Shown here piece after piece: positions 1 to 8,777 of a stretch of 64,000 nt of DNA (the first letter of the stretch is position 1; each line of letters opens with the position of its first letter). The notes under the pieces were generated by a model. The model ran no database searches. It was given only the letters and a program-made list of their open reading frames with translations, and was not told where the DNA came from. Made by a program: the position numbers and the translations under genes. The DNA is from CF-162 sp963667205. GTDB taxonomy: Bacteria > Chloroflexota > Dehalococcoidia > SM23-28-2 > RBG-16-64-32. The stretch lies in assembly GCA_963667205.1 (NCBI GenBank), contig OY762959.1, forward strand, positions 2,108,001 to 2,172,000, read 5' to 3'.

Positions 1-648
1 GTGGTAGGCCGAGCGGACGGCGGCTTCGATGTCGTTCGCGGCGACGGTGAAGGCGTCGCGGGCGAAGCGCGCCGCGTTGGACGCTGCGAGCGTTGGTTCG
101 TGGGAGAGGGCGGCGTCGGCGATTGCGCCGGCGCCCAGCGCGTCCTCCAGCACGAACGTGCCACCGCCGTGCGCCGCCGAGCAGACGACGGTGACGCCCA
201 GCCCGCGTCGGCGCGCGATCTCGATCGCCGCCCGGGCGACGGCCGTACGGTTGAGGAGCGCCCCGACGAGCACGGCGGGGGAGTCGGCGGCGATGGCGGC
301 GAGGACCCGTGTGCCGTTGGAGGTGGCGAGGATCGCCGAACGGCCTGCAAGGTCGAGGCGCGAGAACTCCGCGGGCGAGTTCCCGTAGTCGAAGCCGTCT
401 GGTGGCAGGCCGCGCTCCTCGCCGCAGAGGAGGTGGTCCGGCAGGCCGGCCCGCAGCTGGCGCGCGCGATCGATCGTCGGTGCGGCGACGACGGAGGCGC
501 AGCCGCGCTCCAGCAGCGTGACGATGCTTGAGGAGGCACGCAGGACGTCGACCACGACGCAGACGTTCTGCGCAGCGCTGAAGCGCTGGCCGGGGAGTAG
601 GGCGACGTCGATGCGTGCTGCGGAGCCGCTAGACGTTTCTTGACCCAT
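1..648 (-). CDS. comB: 2-phosphosulfolactate phosphatase (ComB), 3' end outside window
   Basis: The minus strand from ATG 648 is open for 216 codons and runs off the window edge, so the C-terminus is missing. The translation carries ComB-family signatures: an early VVDVLRASSSIVTLLERG segment, CGEERG, FDYGNSP, a SNGTR segment and, further on, CSAAHGGG. ComB enzymes are Mg2+-dependent and hydrolyse 2-phosphosulfolactate in the coenzyme M/sulfolactate route. Bacteria without methanogenesis also carry the family, where its role is less certain. The gene is divergent from pyrF, and its start codon overlaps the pyrF promoter -35 region. The family call is firm; the physiological substrate is inferred. 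Confidence 0.88.
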   Translation of the reverse strand, partial: MGQETSSGSAARIDVALLPGQRFSAAQNVCVVVDVLRASSSIVTLLERGCASVVAAPTIDRARQLRAGLPDHLLCGEERGLPPDGFDYGNSPAEFSRLDLAGRSAILATSNGTRVLAAIAADSPAVLVGALLNRTAVARAAIEIARRRGLGVTVVCSAAHGGGTFVLEDALGAGAIADAALSHEPTLAASNAARFARDAFTVAANDIEAAVRSAYH

Positions 649-666
649 GAGATGCGAGTTTATAAT
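640..666 (+). promoter_or_regulatory. Putative promoter of pyrF
   Basis: TTGACC (640-645) and a perfect TATAAT (661-666) are separated by 15 nt, shorter than the usual 17. The AT-rich box stands out in this GC-rich DNA and lies about 100 nt upstream of pyrF. The -35 overlaps the start codon of the divergent comB. A 12-bp palindrome, GCCCCATGGGGC (713-724), lies in the leader between this promoter and pyrF. Confidence 0.5.
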
Positions 667-765
667 ATGCCGCTAAGCGATTGGGCAGTACAATCAGCGA
701 CGCCGGCGAGGCGCCCCATGGGGCCGGACAACTTCCGTACATTTCGACAAGGAGCGGGTTCGCGC

Positions 766-1575
766 ATGTTCGTTGAGAAGCTCCGGGCGGCCCAACAGAA
801 GAACCAGAGCTTCCTGTGTGTCGGCCTCGATCCTGATCCCGAGCTGATGCCCCACCAGGACGTGGCGTCCTTCCTCAACGAGATCGTCGAGGCGACCAAG
901 GACCTCGTCTGCGCCTACAAGCCGAACCTCGCCTTCTTCGAGGCGCTCGGCGTGGGCGGGATGCAGACGCTCCTCGAGTCGATACGGGGCGTGCCCGAGG
1001 CCATCCCGGTGATCGCCGACGCCAAGCGCGGCGACATCGGCAACACCGCACGCTTCTACGCCCGTGCGCTCTTCGACAACTACGACTTCGACGCCGCGAC
1101 GGTGAACCCGTACGGGGGCCGCGATGCCGTGCAACCGTTCACGGACTACCGTGAGCGCGGTGTGTTCATCTGGTGTCGTGGCTCCAACCCCGGCGCTGCC
1201 GACGTGCAGGACCTGGCGCTGGACGGCGGCGGCGCGCTGTACGAGCAGATCGCCCGCCTCTCCCGCGAATGGAACGAGCACAGAAACGTCGGCCTCGTGA
1301 CCGGCGCGACCTGGCCCGAGCAGATCGCCCGCGTCCGCGAGATCTGCCCGGACCAAGTGCTTCTGGTGCCCGGCGTCGGCGCCCAGGAGGGCGAACTGGA
1401 GGCAGCGGCCGCCGCCGCCTTCGACCGGCGCGGCGAAGGCGCCATCATCAGCGCCTCGCGCGGTGTGCTCTACGCCTCGCGCGGCGGCGACTACGTCGGC
1501 AATGCCCGGCGGGCGGCCGGGGCCCTGCGCGGCCGCATCAACCTGACCCGCGACGCTCTGCTGGCCGGGGGCTAG
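766..1575 (+). CDS. pyrF: Orotidine-5'-phosphate decarboxylase
   Basis: Decarboxylates OMP to UMP, the last step of de novo pyrimidine synthesis, in the cytoplasm. The 269-residue product has the catalytic segment DAKRGDIGNTARFYARA of the longer (type 2) OMP decarboxylases, an early CVGLDPDPELMP and a C-terminal SRGVLYAS phosphate-binding segment. ATG 766 is preceded by AAGGAGCGGG and begins MFVEKLR, as is typical for the family. The reading frame is open back to 640, but that extension is not family-like. The DUF951 gene follows after 4 nt. pyrE lies 36 kb away in the same window. Confidence 0.95.
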   Translation: MFVEKLRAAQQKNQSFLCVGLDPDPELMPHQDVASFLNEIVEATKDLVCAYKPNLAFFEALGVGGMQTLLESIRGVPEAIPVIADAKRGDIGNTARFYARALFDNYDFDAATVNPYGGRDAVQPFTDYRERGVFIWCRGSNPGAADVQDLALDGGGALYEQIARLSREWNEHRNVGLVTGATWPEQIARVREICPDQVLLVPGVGAQEGELEAAAAAAFDRRGEGAIISASRGVLYASRGGDYVGNARRAAGALRGRINLTRDALLAGG

Positions 1576-1579
1576 AGCT

Positions 1580-1792
1580 GTGGTGCTTGAAGTGCGCTTG
1601 GGCGACCAAGTGCGCCTGCGAAAGCAGCACCCCTGCGGTGGATACGACTGGGAGGTGGTGCGGCTGGGCGCGGACATCGGCATTCGCTGCCTCGGCTGCA
1701 AGAGGCGCGTGCTCCTCGAGCGCAGCACGTTCGAAAAGCGTGTGAAGTCGTTCATCTCAAGGGGCCCCGCGGAGGCTTCCGCTGAGGGATAA
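1580..1792 (+). CDS. DUF951 family small zinc-ribbon-like protein
   Basis: A 70-residue protein matching the DUF951 pattern: an N-terminal RLGDQVRLRKQHPCGG strand region, the WEVVRLGADIGIRCLGC core with a Cys pair, and a basic C-terminus (FEKRVKSF). One Cys in HPCGG and two in CLGC/GCK could bind a metal. The family is small, conserved in Firmicutes and Chloroflexota and has no established function. It starts at GTG 1580, 4 nt after pyrF, so it is probably co-transcribed. The MFS transporter follows within 20 nt. Confidence 0.85.
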   Translation: MVLEVRLGDQVRLRKQHPCGGYDWEVVRLGADIGIRCLGCKRRVLLERSTFEKRVKSFISRGPAEASAEG

Positions 1793-1811
1793 CCTCCTAA
1801 CGGAACCGGAC

Positions 1812-3140
1812 GTGGGGGGGGTCGTGCGTTCGCGTGCGCTGCTGGCGGACCGGCGTTTCCTCAGCCTCTGGCTCAGCCAGGGCATCGCGCAGACGGCGCA
1901 GAACGCGCTGCTGTTCAGCCTGCTCGTCGTCATCCTGAACATCACGAACTCCTCGATCCACACGAGTATCCTCGTCTTCTGCTTCATTCTGCCGTCGATC
2001 CCGCTGGGCTTCGTCGTCGGTGTCATCCTGGATCGCGTAGACAAAGAGCCGGTAGTGGTTGTCACGAACCTGATCCGCGCCGGCTGCTGCATCCTCTTCT
2101 TTTTCTTCCACAGCGACGAGTGGATCATCTACGGGATCGCTGTCTCCGTGGCGACGGCGGGCCTCTTCTTCAACCCCGCTGTCGTCTCGCTGGTGCCGTC
2201 GATCGTACCCAAGGAAAAGCTGGTCGCAGCGAACAGCCTCTACAACCTGACGCTGACCGGGGCTCAGCTGCTCGGCATCGTCTTCGTGGCGCCGATTCTG
2301 CTGAAGAGCGTCGGCCCGGACGGACTGTTTCTGTCGGCGACGGTGCTCTTCCTGATCGCGGCTTTCTTCGCGGCGCGGGTCAACGTCTGGCACGACACGG
2401 CGAAAGCCGAGCCCTCGCAGGGCACCAACTTCGGCAGCATGCCGACTGAGTTTCGCGAGAGCTGGCGAGCGCTGGTATCGGACCGCTATTCGTTCCTGGC
2501 GCTCGGGCAGCTGATCCTCAGCAGCTCGCTGGTCCTGCTCTTCGCTATCCTCATCCCTCGCTACATGCGGGACGTGCTGGACGTCCCGGCGGACAACGCG
2601 GCGCTCGTCTTCGCACCAACGGGTATCGGGGCGTTGATCGGTTTGCGCTTCCTGTCGTGGTTCACGCGCTTCGGCAAGAACCGGACGGTGGTGATCGGCC
2701 TGGCGGGCATCGCTGCCTGCATGGTGCTACTGGCGCTGGTGGAGCCGATCGAAGGCGTCTGGGACAAGGGCCCGGATGAACTGGACCCGACGAACATCCT
2801 GCGCATCTCCGCGCTTCAGGCGTTGGTTATGGCCTTCGCCGGGCCAATGGGCTTCTTCTACGCGCTGCTCAACGCACCGGCGCAGACGGTGCTCCACGAA
2901 CGGGCGCCGCCGGAGATGCGCGGCCGCATTTTCGCGACGCAGGTGGTGTCGGCAAACTTCATATCGCTGATCCCGCTGCTGATGGTGGGAGTGATCACGG
3001 ACCTCCTGAACATCACGGCCGTGCTCATAGTCCTGGCGGGGCTAATCGCCGGGTTCGCCTTCCTGAGCGAGACCGTCGGGCCGCCGCCGGAAACGGACGT
3101 CGGACCGGACTCGCGGGAGCCGGAGGCGGTTCATACTTGA
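1812..3140 (+). CDS. MFS transporter (MFS_3/enterobactin-exporter-like)
   Basis: A 442-residue polytopic membrane protein with about 12 hydrophobic segments. It begins RFLSLWLSQGIAQTAQN and carries an MFS loop 2-3 motif (GVILDRVDKEPV). A cytoplasmic central region follows (residues ~200-220, KAEPSQGTNFGSMPTEF), and the second half has PAQTVLHERAPPEMRGRIFA, typical of MFS_3 proteins. Probably a drug or small-molecule exporter; the substrate cannot be read from sequence. The start may be GTG 1812 or the in-frame GTG 1824. Last gene of the pyrF-DUF951 run; a new promoter begins 1 nt after its stop codon. Confidence 0.88.
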   Translation: MGGVVRSRALLADRRFLSLWLSQGIAQTAQNALLFSLLVVILNITNSSIHTSILVFCFILPSIPLGFVVGVILDRVDKEPVVVVTNLIRAGCCILFFFFHSDEWIIYGIAVSVATAGLFFNPAVVSLVPSIVPKEKLVAANSLYNLTLTGAQLLGIVFVAPILLKSVGPDGLFLSATVLFLIAAFFAARVNVWHDTAKAEPSQGTNFGSMPTEFRESWRALVSDRYSFLALGQLILSSSLVLLFAILIPRYMRDVLDVPADNAALVFAPTGIGALIGLRFLSWFTRFGKNRTVVIGLAGIAACMVLLALVEPIEGVWDKGPDELDPTNILRISALQALVMAFAGPMGFFYALLNAPAQTVLHERAPPEMRGRIFATQVVSANFISLIPLLMVGVITDLLNITAVLIVLAGLIAGFAFLSETVGPPPETDVGPDSREPEAVHT

Positions 3141-3169
3141 TTGACCTCACGAGAAGCGGGGGATAGTAT
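3141..3169 (+). promoter_or_regulatory. Promoter of the bifunctional-nuclease gene
   Basis: TTGACC (3141-3146), a 17-nt spacer and TAGTAT (3164-3169) make a near-consensus sigma-70-type promoter. It begins just after the MFS stop codon and lies 32 nt upstream of the favoured start at 3201. Confidence 0.6.
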
Positions 3170-3200
3170 CGAAATTGCCTAGATTTCGGAGGTGGCAGCA

Positions 3201-3737
3201 GTGGTCGAGATGACCATCGAGAGCATACGCGTCAGTTTGATGAACTATCAGCGCGTGGTGATCTTGAAGGAGAAGGAGTCAGACCGCTATCTGCCGATCT
3301 GGATCGGCCCAGCGGAGGCCGACGCCATAGCAGTCCGGCTTCAGGACGTGCAGGTGGCGCGTCCGCTGACACACGACCTGCTGCGCAGCATCATCGAACA
3401 GCTCGGCGGCAGCATCGACCACATCTTCGTCAACGACCTCTCCAACGACACGTTCTTCGCCAAGATCGTCCTCCAGGCGGACGGGCGGTCGGTCGAGATC
3501 GACGCGCGGCCGAGCGATGCGATCGCTCTCGCCGTCAGGGCGCAGGTGCCGATCTACGCCGACGAGTCTGTGCTGGAGAAGGCCGGTGTGCGGCTGGACG
3601 AGGAGAGCGGCACGATCGAAGGCGTCAGCGACACCGAGGAGACTAAAGAGGCCTCTCCCGAAGAGCTGGAGAAGCTGAGCCCCTTCCGCGACGTCATCGA
3701 AGGCCTCGACCTGGAGGACTTCGGGAACAAGGGCTAG
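3201..3737 (+). CDS. Bifunctional nuclease (BFN, DUF151) family protein
   Basis: A protein of about 178 residues. The BFN/DUF151 domain spans roughly residues 5-130, with YLPIWIGPAEADAIA and the hallmark DARPSDAIALAVRAQVPIY segment. A short acidic tail follows (EEETKEASPEELEKL-like). Characterised members have RNase/DNase activity; most bacterial ones are unstudied. Three in-frame starts exist (GTG 3192, GTG 3201, ATG 3210). GTG 3201 is preferred because GGAGG lies 8 nt upstream (3188-3192). Monocistronic by position: own promoter, then a 159-nt gap to the atp operon. Confidence 0.87.
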   Translation: MVEMTIESIRVSLMNYQRVVILKEKESDRYLPIWIGPAEADAIAVRLQDVQVARPLTHDLLRSIIEQLGGSIDHIFVNDLSNDTFFAKIVLQADGRSVEIDARPSDAIALAVRAQVPIYADESVLEKAGVRLDEESGTIEGVSDTEETKEASPEELEKLSPFRDVIEGLDLEDFGNKG

Positions 3738-3819
3738 GCCCGGCCCGGCGTCTTCGAATGGCATCGTCGCACTTTCGGTTCGGCGCTGCCTCTGAGCCCT
3801 ACCTGCGCCGAACTCTAAA

Positions 3820-3849
3820 TTGTCGACCTTAAACAGACTTTGTGATAAT
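3820..3849 (+). promoter_or_regulatory. Promoter of the ATP synthase operon
   Basis: TTGTCG (3820-3825), an 18-nt spacer and GATAAT (3844-3849) preceded by an extended -10 TG dinucleotide (3841-3842). This is the only convincing promoter in the 159-nt gap before the first atp gene. The -10 lies inside a Rex-type operator (3840-3857). Confidence 0.55.
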
Positions 3850-3857
3850 CTTCGCAA
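3840..3857. promoter_or_regulatory. Candidate Rex operator on the atp promoter
   Basis: TTGTGATAATCTTCGCAA matches the known Rex consensus TTGTGAANNNNTTCACAA at 12 of 14 defined positions. It covers the -10 element of the atp promoter, a repressing geometry. A rex gene lies 10 kb downstream, just after mreB. In Streptomyces, Rex is known to control respiratory operons including ATP synthase. Binding here is inferred. Confidence 0.6.
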
Positions 3858-3896
3858 TGCAAGAAATCCCGCACCTGATGGAGGCCGCTCGCCCTC

Positions 3897-4136
3897 ATGA
3901 TGCAGAAGCTTCCTCCAACTATGAGACTGATGGGTTTGGGGTGGTACTTCGCCCTCAGCATCGTCGGCGGGATCGGCGGCGGACTCCTCGTCGACAGCTG
4001 GCTCGGAACAGAGCCGATCTTCACGCTTGTCGGGCTGCTCGGGGGACTCCTGCTGGCGTTCTTCGGCGGGTATCTCTTGCTGATGGAAGCGATCGGAAAG
4101 GGCAGAGGGAGTAAAGCAGAAGACGCCCATGAATAG
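3897..4136 (+). CDS. atpZ: AtpZ/AtpI family protein, first gene of the atp operon
   Basis: A 79-residue protein with two hydrophobic helices (residues ~12-32 and ~40-63) separated by DSWLGTEP, the usual AtpZ/AtpI topology with a glycine-rich first helix. Known relatives help assemble the c-ring or carry Mg2+/Ca2+. ATG 3897 and ATG 3900 are adjacent, with GGAG about 13 nt upstream. The end overlaps atpB by 8 nt, indicating translational coupling. Whether AtpI or AtpZ is the better name is uncertain at this length. Confidence 0.8.
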   Translation: MMQKLPPTMRLMGLGWYFALSIVGGIGGGLLVDSWLGTEPIFTLVGLLGGLLLAFFGGYLLLMEAIGKGRGSKAEDAHE

Positions 4137-5244
4137 GTGGCTGCTGATACTGGGAGGCCTGACGGCGTTCGTATTGGGCTTCCTGTTCCTACGCGGGCCG
4201 ACGCCGCACATCGCCATCAAGGCCGAGAAGCTCACGTCGCTCGGGCCCGTCGGCATCACGAACACGATGATCACCAGCTGGGTGATCGTCGCGCTGATCA
4301 TCGTTTTCGTCTTCGTCGCAACGCGCAAATGGGAGCTGGTGCCCAGCGGCATCCAGAACTTCGTCGAGGCGGCGCTCGAGGGCTTCTACAACCTGGTCAC
4401 GGGAATCGCCGGCGATGAGAACGGGCGGCGCTTCTTCCCGGTCGTGGCGACGATCTTCTTCTTCATCGTCATCTCCAACTGGATGTCGCTGACGCCGGTC
4501 TTCAACGTCGTCGGCTGGGTCGGGCACGAGACCTCGGAGGAGGAACAGATCGCGTCCCACGGCTTTGTCGAGGGGATCATCTTCGAGGACGTTTCCGTCG
4601 GCCCCATCGACCTGCACTACATCAAGCCATCCAACCCCGGCAACTTGCGCGTCACGAACGACAAGACGGTGATCGAACCGGACGACCCGGAGGGCGTCGC
4701 CCGTTTCGGCGAAGCGCACGATGCCGGCAAGTTCGTCGGCGAGCTGATCCCCATCTTCCGCGGCCCTAACACGGACCTCAACACGCCGCTGGCGATCGCT
4801 ATCGCCTCGTTCATCGCGGTGGAGTTCTGGGGGATCACGTCGCTGGGGCTCTTCGGCTACGGGCGCAAGTTCTTCAACTTCGGCAAGCTAGGCCGGGCTG
4901 TCTTCACGTTCAGGCCGGGCCTGCTGATGGACGGCATCATCGATGCCTTCGTCGGCATCCTGGAGTTCGTCTCTGAGCTGGTGAGGCTGGTGAGCTTCAC
5001 GTTCCGCTTATTCGGGAACATGTTTGCGGGCGAGGTCGTGATCCTGATGTTCACATTCCTGACGCCGATCGTCCTCACGTTGCCGTTTTACGGGCTCGAG
5101 ATCTTCGTCGGCGTCATCCAGGCGTTCATTTTCGCCATGCTGACGCTGGTGTTCGCGGTGATGGCGATAACCGCCCACGGCGATCACCATGAAGAAGAAG
5201 CGCCCCACGGCGCGCCGGAGGCGGTCCCGGTGGCCGCACACTAA
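4129..5244 (+). CDS. atpB: F1Fo ATP synthase subunit a
   Basis: Membrane subunit a of the proton channel, 371 residues (usual length about 240-280). The essential arginine lies in FRLFGNMFAGEVV near residue 290, in the conserved helix facing the c-ring. The extra length comes from an N-terminal helix and a long hydrophilic insertion at about residues 135-215 (EEEQIASHGF, then HYIKPSNPGN and IEPDDPEGVARF) between predicted membrane helices. The C-terminus is His/Glu-rich (HGDHHEEEAPHG). Overlaps atpZ by 8 nt; atpE follows after 47 nt. Confidence 0.93.
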   Translation: MNRWLLILGGLTAFVLGFLFLRGPTPHIAIKAEKLTSLGPVGITNTMITSWVIVALIIVFVFVATRKWELVPSGIQNFVEAALEGFYNLVTGIAGDENGRRFFPVVATIFFFIVISNWMSLTPVFNVVGWVGHETSEEEQIASHGFVEGIIFEDVSVGPIDLHYIKPSNPGNLRVTNDKTVIEPDDPEGVARFGEAHDAGKFVGELIPIFRGPNTDLNTPLAIAIASFIAVEFWGITSLGLFGYGRKFFNFGKLGRAVFTFRPGLLMDGIIDAFVGILEFVSELVRLVSFTFRLFGNMFAGEVVILMFTFLTPIVLTLPFYGLEIFVGVIQAFIFAMLTLVFAVMAITAHGDHHEEEAPHGAPEAVPVAAH

Positions 5245-5291
5245 CGATGGATCTAATTTCGATAACAGACCAGATCACAAGGAGGGTCTAA

Positions 5292-5603
5292 ATGGAGGTC
5301 ATTCTCTCGATGGTGCCACCGGCGGTTGAGGCCGGGCGTGTGGCGCTGCAGGAAGCCGCCGCGGGCGGCGGAATTACAGACGATGGCTTGAAGTTCATCG
5401 CCGCCGCCGTAGTCATGGGCGTCGGCGCACTCGGGCCGGGCCTGGGCATCGGTAACCTGGTCGGCCGCGCGATGGACGCGCTGGGCCGCAACCCGGACGC
5501 CCAGCCCGTAATCCAGACGAACATGATCCTGGGACTGGCGTTCGCCGAGGCCATCGGCATTTACGCGCTCGTCGTGGCGATCATGATCGGCTTCGTGTTC
5601 TAG
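5292..5603 (+). CDS. atpE: F1Fo ATP synthase subunit c
   Basis: A 103-residue c-ring subunit with two hydrophobic helices around the polar loop RNPDAQP. The proton-carrying Glu is residue 86 (GLAFAEAIGIY). Helix 1 (VGALGPGLGIGN) lacks the Gln/Thr ligands of Na+-type c subunits, so H+ coupling is likely. About 30 extra N-terminal residues precede helix 1; they may be a cleaved leader or a periplasmic extension. A strong site AAGGAGGGTCTAA precedes ATG 5292. Confidence 0.94.
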   Translation: MEVILSMVPPAVEAGRVALQEAAAGGGITDDGLKFIAAAVVMGVGALGPGLGIGNLVGRAMDALGRNPDAQPVIQTNMILGLAFAEAIGIYALVVAIMIGFVF

Positions 5604-5646
5604 CGAAGGGCAAAGGGCTAACGATCAAAGAGATCGGAAGGTAGCT

Positions 5647-6198
5647 ATGGTACCGGTATTCCTGGAAGCGGAAGGGATTGGCGCGCTGGGCATTAACCTG
5701 CCCGGCTTGCTGGCGCAGCTGATCAACTTCGGCATCCTCTTGATCCTCTTCAGCTGGCTCTTCAAGCGTTTCCTCTTCCCGATGCTGGACGAGCGCAAGA
5801 AGCGCATTGAGGAGGGTCTGCAGTCCTCCGACGAGGCGAAGGCGCGACTCGCTCAGACGGAGACGGAGGTGGCGGCGGAGATGACGCGTGCGCGCCAGGA
5901 AGCGCAAGGGATCGTCACGCAAGCGCAGCAGGCGTCCGCGCGCATACAAGAGGAGGCCCGCGAAGGCGCCCGCACAGACGCCGAGCAGATCATCGAGCGC
6001 GCGCGCCAGGAGATCCAGCTGGAGCGTGACGCGGCGATCAGCGACCTGCGGAGCGAGTTCGCGGACCTCACGATCACGGCGGCCGAACGTGTAATCAAGC
6101 GCAGCCTGGACCGCAAGGCCCACGGCGAGATCATCGAGGAAGTGCTGGCCGACGCCCCGACGGGCGACGGTGGGGGCCATCGCAGAATTGATTCGTGA
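5647..6198 (+). CDS. atpF: F1Fo ATP synthase subunit b
   Basis: A 183-residue stalk subunit. One N-terminal membrane helix (residues ~18-38, LLAQLINFGILLILFSWLF) leads into FLFPMLDERKKRIEEGL. A long charged coiled-coil rich in Ala, Glu, Arg and Gln runs to the C-terminus (AERVIKRSLDRKAHG), typical of subunit b. Only one b gene is present, so the stator is probably a b homodimer. The 3' end overlaps atpH by 29 nt. Confidence 0.93.
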   Translation: MVPVFLEAEGIGALGINLPGLLAQLINFGILLILFSWLFKRFLFPMLDERKKRIEEGLQSSDEAKARLAQTETEVAAEMTRARQEAQGIVTQAQQASARIQEEAREGARTDAEQIIERARQEIQLERDAAISDLRSEFADLTITAAERVIKRSLDRKAHGEIIEEVLADAPTGDGGGHRRIDS

Positions 6199-6727
6199 CG
6201 TCGCGGCCAAGCGCTACGCCGAAGCGGCCCACCTGATCGCCCGCGAAGACGGGACGGAAGAGGCGTGGTCGGACGGCTTGCAGGCTATGTCCACGGTCTT
6301 CTCCGACCCGGACGCCGCGGTTTTCCTCCTCAGTTCGGGCGTTCCTTCGAAGGAGAAGCAGGCGCTGGTGCAGAAAACTCTCGCAGGCGCTGAGAAGGGA
6401 GTGCTGAGCCTGGCGCTCATCCTCCTCCGACGCGGACGGACGTCGCTTGGTCCCGGCATCGCCGAGGCCTACCAGGAGCTCCTGGACGAGGCGCGCGGCG
6501 TCTCGTCCGCCACGGTGACGACGGCGGTGTCGCTCTCCGGCGAGGAGCTGGAAATGGTGAAGAAGAAGCTGGCGGAGATCGCCGGCGGCGAAGTCGTCGT
6601 CAAGACGGAGGTCGCCGAGGAGGTGCTGGGCGGGATCGTCGTCCGCATCGGCGACCGCCTGATCGACGGCAGCACGAAGAACCGGCTGCTGGCGCTCAAA
6701 GAGCAGCTTGCCGGAGTGAGGTCGTAG
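6170..6727 (+). CDS. atpH: F1Fo ATP synthase subunit delta
   Basis: A 185-residue delta/OSCP subunit linking the b stalk to the top of F1. It starts with RDVAAKRYAEAAHLIARE and ends with the conserved segment KTEVAEEVLGGIVVRIGDRLIDGS followed by a short helix, both family hallmarks. GTG 6170 is the best start and gives a 29-nt overlap with atpF. The stop codon (6725-6727) is 1 nt from the start of the inserted DinB-like gene. Confidence 0.92.
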   Translation: MGAIAELIRDVAAKRYAEAAHLIAREDGTEEAWSDGLQAMSTVFSDPDAAVFLLSSGVPSKEKQALVQKTLAGAEKGVLSLALILLRRGRTSLGPGIAEAYQELLDEARGVSSATVTTAVSLSGEELEMVKKKLAEIAGGEVVVKTEVAEEVLGGIVVRIGDRLIDGSTKNRLLALKEQLAGVRS

Positions 6728-6728
6728 A

Positions 6729-7214
6729 GTGGCGGACAAGGCGGAGATGCACCGGGAGCTGGAGCACGCCTGGGCCGACCTCAGCGACCTCCTGGAGTCG
6801 GTAGCGGAAGATGACCGCGAGAAGTCCGGCGTCGTCGATAGCTGGACGCTCAAGGACCTGCTGGGACACCTTGCGTTCTGGTCCGGTCGCGCCGCCGAGA
6901 CGCTGCGCTGCGTCTGCGCCGATCGGCTGCAGGATATCCCCGTCGGCGAGGGCGATAACTGGACGGACGAGTGGAACGAGCGTGAGTACAACGTGCGCAA
7001 GGACCGGTCGTTCATGGAAGTGCGCACGGAGTTCCTGCGCAACTACAAGGAAGCGAACACGTGCCTGGATGAGACGCCGGAAGAGAAGATCAACCTGATG
7101 CTGCGCGGCGAGGAAGTGGCCGTCTACTTCGCCGGCGATACGTACGGGCACTACCGGGAGCACACGGAGCAGATCCGGGAGTGGCTGCGCGATCTGGAGA
7201 CAACTGAGGCCTGA
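6729..7214 (+). CDS. DinB/MDMPI-like protein inserted in the atp operon
   Basis: A 161-residue, probably four-helix-bundle protein of the DinB/ClbS/mycothiol-maleylpyruvate-isomerase superfamily. Features are an N-terminal helix (RELEHAWADLSDLLESV), then SWTLKDLLGHLAFWSGRAAE, and a C-terminal GDTYGHYREHTEQIREWL. His in GHLAFW and in GHYREH could form the superfamily's metal site. GTG 6729 lies 1 nt after atpH, and atpA follows within 25 nt, so it is co-transcribed with ATP synthase. It is not a known ATP synthase component. Function unknown; an assembly factor or a passenger gene are both possible. Confidence 0.72.
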   Translation: MADKAEMHRELEHAWADLSDLLESVAEDDREKSGVVDSWTLKDLLGHLAFWSGRAAETLRCVCADRLQDIPVGEGDNWTDEWNEREYNVRKDRSFMEVRTEFLRNYKEANTCLDETPEEKINLMLRGEEVAVYFAGDTYGHYREHTEQIREWLRDLETTEA

Positions 7215-7238
7215 GCAGATGATTAGCCGGAGGAAGCT

Positions 7239-8774
<1,536 letters not shown>

Positions 8775-8777
8775 CAG

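Noticed and set aside
711..724. 12-bp palindrome GCCCCATGGGGC in the pyrF leader
   Set aside because: Short GC palindromes are expected by chance in this DNA; there is no regulator or pairing context.
694..1755. 353-codon open frame opposite pyrF
   Set aside because: It mirrors pyrF in a GC-rich genome and has no protein-like features; pyrF on the other strand is certain.
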